Origin: an uncultured Bacteroidales bacterium
Lineage (GTDB): Bacteria > Bacteroidota > Bacteroidia > Bacteroidales > Tenuifilaceae
DNA length: 17,275 nt
Direction of reading: 5' to 3'
NCBI GenBank assembly: GCA_937915475.1
Contig: CALGIR010000208.1
Coordinates: 1-17,275, forward strand
A program made the translations under genes and the position numbers. The notes below the pieces were generated by a model. That model was given only the letters and a program-made list of their open reading frames with translations. It did not search any database and was not told where the DNA came from. Below are positions 1 through 7,535 of the stretch, one piece after another. Positions within the stretch are counted from its first letter, which is position 1, and every line of letters starts with the position of its first letter.

Positions 1-453
1 GATTTTAGCGAGTTCCATTAGCAACATATGCGATAGTTCAATAGATAAAGGCATGTAATCGTCGGTTTCGCGACAAGCATAGCCAAACATCATCCCTTGG
101 TCGCCAGCGCCTTGCTCATCCTCGTTCTCGCGAACTACACCGCGATTAATATCGGGCGACTGCTCATGTATGGTTGATATCACCCCGCAACTATCCCCAT
201 CGAACATGTAGTCGGATTTAGTATAGCCAATATCACGCACAACCTGACGGGCCACCTGTTGAACATCGATATATGCCTTTGTAAGCACTTCACCACTGAG
301 CACAACAAGGCCTGTGGTAACCAGGATCTCACAAGCTACTTTCGACTCTGGATCCTTGCGTAGAAACTCATCGAGTAACGCATCTGATATCTGATCAGCC
401 ACTTTATCTGGATGCCCTTCGGATACGCTCTCTGATGTAAATAAATATCCCAT
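1..453 (-). CDS. metK: S-adenosylmethionine synthetase (methionine adenosyltransferase), N-terminal part
   Basis: MetK makes S-adenosylmethionine from methionine and ATP in the cytoplasm. The minus-strand frame starts at an ATG at 453 and is still open at base 1, giving 151 residues, roughly the first third of a protein usually near 400-430 residues. The start M-G-Y-L-F-T-S-E-S-V is typical. The ATP-binding stretch G-H-P-D-K is at residues 13-17, and the G-A-G-D-Q-G-M-M-F-G-Y-A motif lies at about 115-126. No lesion is visible; the gene is cut only by the window edge. Upstream on the same strand are a candidate SAM-II riboswitch and a promoter-like box, which fits feedback control by the product SAM. 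The assignment is near certain from motif identity. Confidence 0.97.
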   Translation of the reverse strand, partial: MGYLFTSESVSEGHPDKVADQISDALLDEFLRKDPESKVACEILVTTGLVVLSGEVLTKAYIDVQQVARQVVRDIGYTKSDYMFDGDSCGVISTIHEQSPDINRGVVRENEDEQGAGDQGMMFGYACRETDDYMPLSIELSHMLLMELAKI

Positions 454-511
454 ATCTTTTAATTGATTAATTAAAAAAAGGTGGGAAGGTTTGGTAGATT
501 AACTGGAATAA

Positions 512-566
512 AAACACTGTTTTAGCATTTTTTACCGTGGTTGCAATCGATCAAATCTTTCCACAA
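512..566 (-). promoter_or_regulatory. Candidate SAM-II (SAM_alpha) riboswitch in the metK leader
   Basis: Read on the minus strand, the leader holds UGUGG (plus 561-565), a 20-nt loop containing GAUUUGAUCGAUUGCAA, then CCACG (plus 536-540), closing a 5-bp stem P1. It is followed by an A-rich linker and GCUAAAA (plus 520-526). This order (short P1, loop with GAUUUG..CGA..UGCAA, A-rich segment, GCUAAA) is what I know of the SAM-II family, which is described from alphaproteobacteria and Bacteroidota. Placement before metK and just downstream of a promoter-like box agrees. The pseudoknot helix P2 could not be confirmed by eye, so the call rests on conserved-segment order, P1 pairing and context. 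Confidence 0.78.
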
Positions 567-579
567 ATGATTTGCAAGG

Positions 580-587
580 CAAAGTTA
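580..587 (-). promoter_or_regulatory. Candidate promoter -7 box for metK
   Basis: The minus strand reads TAACTTTG, matching the Bacteroidota TAnnTTTG box. A transcript starting a few bases downstream would begin just before the candidate riboswitch P1 stem (first base near 566), which supports it. No clear TTTG is found at the expected distance upstream, so the -33 element is weak or absent. Confidence 0.5.
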
Positions 588-621
588 ACAACATTCTTAA
601 AAGCAGCTAGTAAATTGCCAA

Positions 622-629
622 TAAATTTG
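622..629 (+). promoter_or_regulatory. Candidate -7 box for the Wzi-family gene
   Basis: The plus strand reads TAAATTTG, matching TAnnTTTG. It lies about 85 nt before the preferred ATG at 715. No TTTG sits 19 nt upstream, so support is only the -7 match and its position in the divergent intergenic region. Confidence 0.3.
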
Positions 630-714
630 AAGAATGGGTGTTAATGAGAATTAAACCCATTTACAGTCAACCACATTTAAGAACAAAGTGCTATATTTAA
701 AAAAATGTTTGCCA

Positions 715-2310
715 ATGCTATTTAAGAAAAGCAGCCTATTAGTGGTACTCTTAACCATATCATCGCTTATTTATGGGCAGGATGTGTATCACCATGTTAC
801 AAACCAGGGAGTTGACGAGCTAATTGACGAGCTGGCAAACATGGGCATTATTACTGTTAACAGTACAGTTAAGCCCTACTCGAGAAAACAGATAAGTCAA
901 CTTTTAAGCCATGCGCAAAGTCAAAGAGACCTGCTTGGAAAACGACAAAAAGAAGAGTTGGATTTTTATCTTAAAGATTTTGGTAAGGAGCTAAACAGCT
1001 CGAAGGACTTTAATCGCCGTTTCGATATTCTGTATTACAAGGACAGCCTTTTTACCCTAACGCTAAACCCTGTGCTGGGGGTAAATACATATACCAACAA
1101 CAACGATGTTATATATCGCCGCTGGGTAGGTGCTGAGTTTTGGGGTTACATCGGTAAAAACTTTGCCATGTACGCCAGTTTAAGGGATTACAGCGAGAAT
1201 CAACGGCTTGGCGATAAAGATTTCCTTAATCACTCCCAAGGTGGTGGTTATAAACGCAATGCCGAAGGCGGTGAATATAGCGAAATGCGCGGAGGGCTTT
1301 CCTACGGATGGAGTTGGGGAAGCATTGGGCTAGTAAAAGATCACCTTGAATGGGGAAGTGGATATAACGGAACCAATATTCTTTACAGCAAAGCACCATC
1401 ATTTACCATGCTAAAACTAGCAATTAAACCCGCCCGATGGTTCGAACTAAACTTTATTCATGGTTGGCTGGTTTCGCAGGTTATAGATAGCAGTAGAATC
1501 TACAATTATGGAGGAGAAAAGCGCGATGTATTCCACCCAAAATACATAGCCGCAAACCTATTTACCCTAACCCCTTTTCAGAAGTTGAACGTATCGTTTG
1601 GAAACTCCATTATATACTCCGATATGGATATCCATCCTGCATATCTAACCCCATTATTCTTCTATAAATCAATTGACCATCACCTAAACGGGATGTCGAA
1701 CTATACAGGGCAAAACTCACAAATGTTCTTTGATATTTCATCAAGATTAATTAAGCACACCCATCTATACGCAACACTATTTCTCGATGAAATTTCCATG
1801 TCGCGTATGTTTCAGAGCGATAAGCACAGCAACTTCTTTAGCCTCAAGGCTGGTTTTAGGGTGAGCAACTTTCCCTTTAAAAACTTAACGCTTACTGCTG
1901 AGTACACCCGGAATAATCCACAAACCTACGAGCACATCATTGAAACAACAACCTTTGAGAGCAACAGGTACAACCTTGGACACTACCTTAGGGAAAACGC
2001 GCAGGAACTATATATTGCTGCCAACCTAAAACCCTTTAAGAATGCCTCAATATCGCTTTCGTACACAAAGGCTCAAAAAGGACCTTACACCAGTGATGAA
2101 GAATCGAGGCTTGGCCGAACATTTATGGAGCGGGTTGACTGGCAAGTCGAAATAATCTCATCTACCTTCCGATATCAGGTACTTAACGATAGCTACCTGT
2201 ACGTTGGCCTCGATTATAGTAACTACTCGGGAAATGTTGAGCAATATACGCCTGCCTTTTTGAGCAATAGCCCAATTACCATTACCTTTGGGGGAAATTA
2301 TGGCTTTTAA
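715..2310 (+). CDS. Capsule assembly Wzi family outer-membrane protein
   Basis: A predicted exported outer-membrane beta-barrel of 531 residues. From the ATG at 715 the protein begins with a clean signal peptide (M-L-F-K-K, then a hydrophobic run to I-Y-G-Q near residue 22). The frame can also open at a GTG at 688, adding nine residues before the charged n-region, which is less likely. After the signal comes a segment with D-E-L-A-N-M-G-I-I and K-P-Y-S-R-K-Q-I, the typical N-terminal signature of the Wzi family. Many alternating aromatic/polar strands follow, including L-E-W-G-S-G-Y-N-G. E. coli Wzi is an outer-membrane lectin that helps anchor capsule; Bacteroidota homologues are mostly uncharacterised. 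The sugar transferase starts 25 nt downstream, so the two are probably cotranscribed. The exact ligand is unknown. Confidence 0.8.
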   Translation: MLFKKSSLLVVLLTISSLIYGQDVYHHVTNQGVDELIDELANMGIITVNSTVKPYSRKQISQLLSHAQSQRDLLGKRQKEELDFYLKDFGKELNSSKDFNRRFDILYYKDSLFTLTLNPVLGVNTYTNNNDVIYRRWVGAEFWGYIGKNFAMYASLRDYSENQRLGDKDFLNHSQGGGYKRNAEGGEYSEMRGGLSYGWSWGSIGLVKDHLEWGSGYNGTNILYSKAPSFTMLKLAIKPARWFELNFIHGWLVSQVIDSSRIYNYGGEKRDVFHPKYIAANLFTLTPFQKLNVSFGNSIIYSDMDIHPAYLTPLFFYKSIDHHLNGMSNYTGQNSQMFFDISSRLIKHTHLYATLFLDEISMSRMFQSDKHSNFFSLKAGFRVSNFPFKNLTLTAEYTRNNPQTYEHIIETTTFESNRYNLGHYLRENAQELYIAANLKPFKNASISLSYTKAQKGPYTSDEESRLGRTFMERVDWQVEIISSTFRYQVLNDSYLYVGLDYSNYSGNVEQYTPAFLSNSPITITFGGNYGF

Positions 2311-2335
2311 ATATCTATAGATTATTCCTATCGCT

Positions 2336-2869
2336 GTGCTAAAGGTTAAGTTTTTAATCGATATTACTCTATCAATTTTTGCGTTAACTTTAACGCTGCC
2401 CTTTATGCTTGTTGTAGCCTTAATCCTTTGGGTTCTTCATGGCGAGTGCCCATTTTTTACACAGCAAAGGGTAGGCAAAAACTGGAAGCCATTCACAATC
2501 ATTAAACTTAAGACCGAGAGCAATAAGCGTAGCTGCCAAAACTCAAAGTTTATAAGATTTATTAGAGATTTACACCTCGATGAGCTGCCACAACTTTTAA
2601 ATGTAATCCTTGGAACAATGTCGATTGTTGGGCCAAGACCTCATATTCCCGAACATGTTGAAAGTTACGAAGCATGGCAAAAAAAACGCTTAAGCGTTAA
2701 GCCTGGGTTAACCTGCCTGCGACAGCTGAAATCGCCACAAAAAAAGATTCTCTACAACGAGTTTATTGAGTATGATATCCACTACATTGAAAACTGGAGC
2801 CTATGGCTTGATCTTAAGATTATGGCAAAAACCCTGGTGGCTTTTATGGGCTTACTGTTTAACAGATAA
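2336..2869 (+). CDS. Short PglC-like bacterial sugar transferase (polyprenyl-phosphate sugar-1-phosphate transferase)
   Basis: This enzyme family moves a sugar phosphate from a nucleotide sugar to undecaprenyl phosphate at the inner membrane, the first step of surface glycan synthesis. The 177-residue protein starts at a GTG. It has one hydrophobic segment at about 7-33 with a proline near 22, matching the re-entrant hairpin of monotopic transferases. Q-Q-R-V-G follows at 43-47, the catalytic D-E of D-E-L-P-Q at 82-86, S-I-V-G-P-R-P at 96-102, P-G-L-T at 123-126, and D-I-H-Y-I-E-N-W-S at 147-155. It is shorter than the usual ~200 residues: the segment before D-E-L-P-Q is compressed, K-F-R-T-M is replaced by K-L-K-T-E, and P-G-x-T-G has C instead of the last G. 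The catalytic dyad is intact, so it may still be active. No other glycan genes are nearby. Confidence 0.88.
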   Translation: MLKVKFLIDITLSIFALTLTLPFMLVVALILWVLHGECPFFTQQRVGKNWKPFTIIKLKTESNKRSCQNSKFIRFIRDLHLDELPQLLNVILGTMSIVGPRPHIPEHVESYEAWQKKRLSVKPGLTCLRQLKSPQKKILYNEFIEYDIHYIENWSLWLDLKIMAKTLVAFMGLLFNR

Positions 2870-3015
2870 AACCACTCAAGAATAATCTAAACAGATTTAT
2901 TAGCCTTAATACCAATTAGTCTTAATCAGTATGGGATTTTGAGATGACACAATAAGATTAGCTATACATAAAGGTGTGCAAAAAACCTGAAAATAGAATT
3001 ATCGACAACTCCCAA

Positions 3016-3429
3016 TTAATCCCTTACCCTATCCCTTTTAATGCTGGCTAAAAGCTTAATGCCAAACCCATAAACAAGCAGTGCTGCAGCTACACCCAAA
3101 AAATTCGCAATTAAATCGGCCAGTTCACCACTCCTACTTACAATAAAAAAGTGCTGCATCCCTTCCAAAAAAGAACCATAAATAAAGGTTATAACAACGA
3201 TCCAGGTAATAGTTTCCCTGCTCAAACCAGCATTAACTCTCCTTAATCTGCTCTCGTATAAAAGCATTAAAGTTAAAACAAAAAAAAGGGTAAAATGCAC
3301 AACCTTGTCGAAGTGGGGAATCAATACTTTATTCATCTGTGGTAATCTATTGCTCGGCAATATACAGGCTAAAAGCGATAAAATAGCCCATAAAATAGAT
3401 CTCCAATAATTAAGTAACACCATAATCAC
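3016..3429 (-). CDS. VanZ family integral membrane protein
   Basis: A 137-residue membrane protein with about four hydrophobic segments (near residues 8-24, 45-57, 73-89 and 107-127). It carries the VanZ-family signatures D-K-V-V-H-F-x-x-F-F at 41-50 and S-F-L-E-G-M-Q-H-F with R-S-G-E-L-A-D-L-I-A-N at about 86-109. VanZ itself is linked to teicoplanin resistance in enterococci, but in most bacteria, including Gram-negative Bacteroidota, the role of these small proteins is unknown, so no resistance claim is made. The start could be the first ATG at 3429 or the ATG two codons later. It converges on the sugar transferase and diverges from ileS. A shared function with either neighbour is not evident. 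Confidence 0.85.
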   Translation of the reverse strand: MIMVLLNYWRSILWAILSLLACILPSNRLPQMNKVLIPHFDKVVHFTLFFVLTLMLLYESRLRRVNAGLSRETITWIVVITFIYGSFLEGMQHFFIVSRSGELADLIANFLGVAAALLVYGFGIKLLASIKRDRVRD

Positions 3430-3501
3430 CGTAAATTAATCTACAAAATAAACCCATTATTGCACAAATACAAAACAGGATATAAACATTAAATAAGCTG
3501 G

Positions 3502-3532
3502 TTTGTTTTTATTGCGTAGTAACCTATCTTTG
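3502..3532 (+). promoter_or_regulatory. ileS promoter (Bacteroidota -33/-7 type)
   Basis: TTTG at 3502-3505, exactly 19 nt, then TATCTTTG at 3525-3532. This is a full match to the Bacteroidota housekeeping promoter pattern TTTG-N19-TAnnTTTG. Transcription should start near 3540, leaving a leader of roughly 75-80 nt before the GTG at 3617. It also shows that the TTG at 3587 is not forced as the start by a short leader. Confidence 0.75.
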
Positions 3533-3544
3533 TGAGATTTTAGT

Positions 3545-3576
3545 TGGTGAATCTGTTCGATAACCCTACAGAACCA
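3545..3576 (+). other. Leader hairpin at the 5' end of the ileS transcript
   Basis: TGGT (3545-3548), bulge GAA, TCTGT (3552-3556), an 11-nt loop, ACAGA (3568-3572), ACCA (3573-3576): a 4+5 bp stem with a 3-nt bulge, immediately after the predicted transcription start. It could stabilise the 5' end or be chance. It has no T-box features. Confidence 0.35.
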
Positions 3577-3616
3577 TCCAGCTATTTTGTGTGTTTTTAA
3601 TGAAAGCGTAAATAAA

Positions 3617-6600
3617 GTGAAAAATAAGTTTAAAGAGTACAAGGGATTAAATCTTTCTCAGGTAAATAAAGAGGTTCTTACAACCTGGGAGAAAAATGAT
3701 ACGTTTGAAAAGAGCATGAGCTCTCGCCAAGGGCAGCCCACATTCGTGTTTTACGAAGGGCCTCCCTCAGCAAATGGTATTCCGGGTATTCACCATGTTA
3801 TGGCAAGAGCCATTAAAGATATTTTCTGTAGATATAAAACCCAGCAAGGTTATCAGGTTCACCGTAAGGCAGGTTGGGACACTCATGGACTGCCCGTTGA
3901 ACTTGCTGTTGAAAAACTATTGGGTATAACCAAAGATGATATTGGCAAGTCGATATCCGTTGAAGAGTACAACGAAACCTGCCGCAGAGAGGTTATGAAG
4001 TACACCGATTTATGGGAAGCTCTTACCCATAAAATGGGCTATTGGGTCGATATGGACGATCCGTATATCACCTACGATAACCGCTATATCGAAACACTTT
4101 GGCACTTGCTAAAACAGCTCCACAGCAAAGGGTTGCTGTACAAGGGGAAAACCATACAACCATACTCTCCTGCAGCTGGCACGGGTTTAAGCACACACGA
4201 ACTAAACCAGCCTGGTTGCTACCGCGATGTTAAGGACACCACCGTTGTATCGCAGTTTAAGGTTAAGCGTAACAGTACATCTGAATTTCTTTTTGCCGAA
4301 ACCGATGTATTTGTGCTAGCTTGGACAACCACACCTTGGACTCTACCATCGAATACCGCACTGGCCGTTGGTCCAAAAATTAAATACGTTAGGGTATTCA
4401 CCTTTAACCCATATAGCGGCGAACCCATTACCGTTATTCTTGCCAAAGATTTAGTAAACCAGTATTTCAGCCCCGATAACGCATCATTGCCTATTGAAGA
4501 ATACAAACTAGGCGATAAAAAAATTCCCTTTAAGATACTATCCGAACACAATGGCTCCGAACTAATCGGCGTTCAGTATGAGCAGCTGTTCCCATTCGTA
4601 AAGCCCAATGGTGATGCCTTTAGGATTATTGCTGGCGATTATGTTACCACCGAGGATGGCACAGGGGTAGTTCACATTGCCCCAACTTTTGGTGCCGACG
4701 ACGACCGCGTAGCCAAAGTGGCCGGGATTGTGCCCTTAATCCTCATAAGCAAGTTGGGCAACACGGAGCCAATGGTTGATAAGACTGGAAAATACTTTGC
4801 AATAGATGATTTAGACCCCGATTTTGTAGCAAGCAATGTAAACATTGACCTTTACAGTAAATTTGCAGGTTATTTTGTAAAAAATGAGTACAACCCCGCT
4901 CCTACCACCGATGATGACAGCTTGGATATAGAACTTTGCGTATGGTTAAAAATGGAAGGCAGAGCCTTTAAAATTGAAAAGTATACTCACAACTACCCGC
5001 ATTGCTGGCGAACCGATAAACCAATACTATACTATCCACTTGATAGCTGGTTTATTCGTACCACCGCAGTTAAGGATCGTTTGCTTGAATTGAACTCAAC
5101 CATAAACTGGAAGCCAGCCAGCACGGGCACAGGCCGATTTGGTAAATGGCTTGAGAATCTGGTGGACTGGAACCTTTCGCGATCACGTTTTTGGGGAACC
5201 CCACTGCCCATTTGGGCTACGGAGAATCGCGATGAGATAAAGTGCATCGGATCGGTTAATGAACTAAAATTGGAATGCGAAAAAGCGGTTAAGGCTGGTT
5301 TTATGACCCAAAACATGCTAAAGGATTACATCGAAGGAGATAACACCAAGGAAAACTATGGCACATTTGATCTACATAGACCCTTTGTTGATGATATCAT
5401 TTTAGTTTCCGAAAAGGAAGAAAAAATGTTCAGAGAACCTGATCTCATTGATGTTTGGTTCGATTCGGGTGCAATGCCTTATGCCCAGTTACACTATCCT
5501 TTTGAGAATCAGGATCAGTTTAAACAAGTTTTCCCTGCCGATTTTATTGCCGAGGGGGTTGACCAAACCCGTGGATGGTTTTTCACGCTTCATGCATTAT
5601 CAACCATGCTATTCGACTCGGTAGCGTTTAAGAATATTATTTCAAATGGCTTGGTTCTCGATAAAAACGGGAACAAAATGAGCAAGCGCCTTAACAATTC
5701 TGTCGACCCATTTGAGGTAATCGAAAACCATGGCTCTGACCCATTACGTTGGTACATGATTACAAACTCTCAGCCATGGGATAACCTTAAATTTGATATA
5801 GATGGCGTTGACGAGGTTAAGCGTAGGTTTTTTGGTACGCTATACAATACCTACTCATTCTTTGCGCTCTATGCCAATGTTGATGGATTTAGATACGCTG
5901 AACCCGAAGTACCTATCGAGCAACGCCAAGAGATTGATCGCTGGATAATCTCGCTACTCAATTCCCTAATTATTGAGGTCAAGGATGCCTACGAAAACTA
6001 CGAGCCAACACGAGCCGGCAGAGCTATTCAGAGTTTTGTAATCGAGAATTTGAGCAACTGGTATGTAAGGCTTAACCGTAAGCGTTTCTGGGGTGGTGAG
6101 TACAGTATCGATAAAATTGCCGCCTACCAAACGCTTTACACCTGTTTAGAAACCATTTCCATGTTAGCCGCACCTATTGCCCCGTTCTATACCGATCAGC
6201 TCTTCACCGATCTGAACACAATAACCAATCGGCATAAGCTTGAGAGCATTCACCACTCCCATTTCCCAGAGGCAGATAGCAAGGTAATCGACAAGGATTT
6301 GGAGGAGCGAATGAAGATTGCCCAACTCTTCTCGTCGATGGTACTTGGCCTTAGACGCAAGGTAAGCATCAAGGTAAGACAACCCCTTAGCAAGATGATG
6401 GTTCCGGTGCTCAACGATAATTTCAAACGCCAACTTCAGCATGTCGAAGACCTAATTCTATCGGAGGTAAACGTTAAGAAACTTCAGTATATAGATGATA
6501 CTGAGGGGGTACTAATTAAGAAGATAAAACCCAATTTCAAAACCCTTGGCCCGCGCTTTGGTAAAGCCATGAAGTCTGTATCTGCAGCCATTGGGGGCAT

Positions 6601-7051
6601 GTCGCAAAACGATATTGCCACCCTTGAACGTGATGGAACTTTCAATATCAACATTGATGGTAATCCACAGCCCATTGAGCTTGCAGATGTTGAGATTTTC
6701 TCCGAAGATATTCCAGGTTGGCTTGTTGCTAACGAGGATAAATTCACAGTGGCACTCGATATCACAATTACCGATGAGCTTAAGCAGGAGGGTATTGCTA
6801 GAGAGTTTATCAATAGAATTCAAAATCTACGAAAAGATGCCGATTTTGATGTAACCGACAGGATTAAGATAACCATACTCAAGCATCAGGCCATTAATAA
6901 GGCTATTGAGGAGCACAAGGAGTATATTGCCAACCAAACATTGGCACGCAGTATCTGCCTTGTGGATGAAATGCCAAACGGAGAGGCTGCAGACATTGAG
7001 ATTGATACTGATTTATTTACATCGATTAAAGTAGAAAAGATTAATTCATAG
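3617..7051 (+). CDS. ileS: Isoleucyl-tRNA synthetase
   Basis: Charges tRNA-Ile with isoleucine in the cytoplasm. The preferred start is the GTG at 3617 (1144 residues, M-K-N-K-F-K-E-Y-K-G-L-N-L), which matches the usual Bacteroidota start. The frame opens earlier at a TTG at 3587, but the ten extra residues are unlike the family. Class I signatures: G-I-H-H (HIGH-type) at 57-60 within G-P-P-S-A-N-G, and K-M-S-K-R at 687-691. The CP1 editing domain is present (T-T-P-W-T-L-P-S-N-T, then G-T-G-V-V-H-I-A-P-T-F-G). The W-F-I-R-T and D-V-W-F-D-S-G motifs and the C-terminal anticodon-binding region follow. The length and motif style resemble the longer eukaryote-type (IleS2-like) enzymes usual in this phylum. 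It is followed by a DksA/TraR-like gene 55 nt downstream. Confidence 0.97.
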   Translation: MKNKFKEYKGLNLSQVNKEVLTTWEKNDTFEKSMSSRQGQPTFVFYEGPPSANGIPGIHHVMARAIKDIFCRYKTQQGYQVHRKAGWDTHGLPVELAVEKLLGITKDDIGKSISVEEYNETCRREVMKYTDLWEALTHKMGYWVDMDDPYITYDNRYIETLWHLLKQLHSKGLLYKGKTIQPYSPAAGTGLSTHELNQPGCYRDVKDTTVVSQFKVKRNSTSEFLFAETDVFVLAWTTTPWTLPSNTALAVGPKIKYVRVFTFNPYSGEPITVILAKDLVNQYFSPDNASLPIEEYKLGDKKIPFKILSEHNGSELIGVQYEQLFPFVKPNGDAFRIIAGDYVTTEDGTGVVHIAPTFGADDDRVAKVAGIVPLILISKLGNTEPMVDKTGKYFAIDDLDPDFVASNVNIDLYSKFAGYFVKNEYNPAPTTDDDSLDIELCVWLKMEGRAFKIEKYTHNYPHCWRTDKPILYYPLDSWFIRTTAVKDRLLELNSTINWKPASTGTGRFGKWLENLVDWNLSRSRFWGTPLPIWATENRDEIKCIGSVNELKLECEKAVKAGFMTQNMLKDYIEGDNTKENYGTFDLHRPFVDDIILVSEKEEKMFREPDLIDVWFDSGAMPYAQLHYPFENQDQFKQVFPADFIAEGVDQTRGWFFTLHALSTMLFDSVAFKNIISNGLVLDKNGNKMSKRLNNSVDPFEVIENHGSDPLRWYMITNSQPWDNLKFDIDGVDEVKRRFFGTLYNTYSFFALYANVDGFRYAEPEVPIEQRQEIDRWIISLLNSLIIEVKDAYENYEPTRAGRAIQSFVIENLSNWYVRLNRKRFWGGEYSIDKIAAYQTLYTCLETISMLAAPIAPFYTDQLFTDLNTITNRHKLESIHHSHFPEADSKVIDKDLEERMKIAQLFSSMVLGLRRKVSIKVRQPLSKMMVPVLNDNFKRQLQHVEDLILSEVNVKKLQYIDDTEGVLIKKIKPNFKTLGPRFGKAMKSVSAAIGGMSQNDIATLERDGTFNINIDGNPQPIELADVEIFSEDIPGWLVANEDKFTVALDITITDELKQEGIAREFINRIQNLRKDADFDVTDRIKITILKHQAINKAIEEHKEYIANQTLARSICLVDEMPNGEAADIEIDTDLFTSIKVEKINS

Positions 7052-7053
7052 AA

Positions 7054-7084
7054 TTTGTTTATTAACCGTTTATTACTATTTTTA
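7054..7084 (+). promoter_or_regulatory. Candidate promoter for the DksA/TraR-like gene
   Basis: TTTG at 7054-7057, exactly 19 nt, then TATTTTTA at 7077-7084. Spacing is ideal and only the last base of the TAnnTTTG box differs. It lies between the ileS stop and the ATG at 7107, giving a leader of about 15 nt. This would allow transcription apart from ileS. Confidence 0.5.
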
Positions 7085-7106
7085 GAGGAAATAATATTTA
7101 TGCGCT

Positions 7107-7484
7107 ATGTCAGAAAAGACGAGGTATTCCGATGATGAGCTTTTAGAATTTAAAGAAATAATTCTGCAAAAGCTCGAGAAGGCACGAAATGATTACGAAA
7201 CACTTAAAAGTGCCATCACAATGAGCGAGAGCAACGATACCCAAGATACATCGCCCACATTCAAAGTACTTGAAGAGGGTGCCGCAACCCTATCGAAGGA
7301 AGAGGCTGGTAAACTTGCCCAAAGGCAAGCTAAATTTATTCAGCACCTCGAGGCTGCTCTAATTCGAATTGAAAACAAAAACTACGGTATTTGCCGAGAA
7401 ACTGGTGTACTGATTGATAAGGAACGATTACGCGTTGTTCCTCATGCAACCCTTAGCATTGAGGCAAAAAACAATCAGAAGTAA
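7107..7484 (+). CDS. DksA/TraR family regulator with degenerate zinc finger
   Basis: A 125-residue cytoplasmic protein of the DksA/TraR type, which in other bacteria acts in the RNA polymerase secondary channel. The N-terminal two thirds is a charged helical coiled coil (about 10-90). The C-terminal finger reads Y-G-I-C-R-E-T-G at 93-100 and ends with P-H-A-T-L-S-I-E-A-K at 112-121. Of the four cysteines of a classical DksA finger only C96 remains; the others are T99, S117 and A120. This is common for Bacteroidota homologues and suggests a zinc-independent fold. The ileS-dksA/traR-lspA order supports the call. A strong terminator follows 22 nt after the stop. Confidence 0.88.
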   Translation: MSEKTRYSDDELLEFKEIILQKLEKARNDYETLKSAITMSESNDTQDTSPTFKVLEEGAATLSKEEAGKLAQRQAKFIQHLEAALIRIENKNYGICRETGVLIDKERLRVVPHATLSIEAKNNQK

Positions 7485-7506
7485 ACTTAGTGCAAATGCA
7501 TCTCTA

Positions 7507-7532
7507 AAAAGTGGCAACCATTTGCCACTTTT
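7507..7532 (+). terminator. Intrinsic terminator after the DksA/TraR-like gene
   Basis: An 11-bp perfect stem, AAAAGTGGCAA (7507-7517) and TTGCCACTTTT (7522-7532), closes a 4-nt loop and runs into a T-rich tail to about 7542. The A-rich left flank makes it potentially active on both strands. It separates ileS-dksA/traR from lspA. Confidence 0.88.
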
Positions 7533-7535
7533 CTT

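Noticed and set aside
688..714. Upstream GTG start of the Wzi-family protein
   Set aside because: The ATG at 715 gives a compact, typical signal peptide; the extra nine residues would put an additional charged and hydrophobic stretch before it.
2870..3015. Terminator between the sugar transferase and the VanZ gene
   Set aside because: Only a 4-bp AGGT/ACCT pairing with a long loop was found; too weak to call.
3016..3429. Teicoplanin resistance role for the VanZ-family protein
   Set aside because: Only family membership is visible; no vancomycin-resistance genes are nearby and VanZ-like proteins of Gram-negative bacteria have no such established role.
3540..3616. T-box riboswitch in the ileS leader
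   Set aside because: The leader is only about 75 nt, lacks the T-box core sequence and any terminator/antiterminator, and T-boxes are not expected in this phylum.
3457..3642. Open frame of 61 codons on the minus strand across the ileS promoter and start
   Set aside because: It runs antisense through the consensus ileS promoter and the ileS N-terminus and has no family features.
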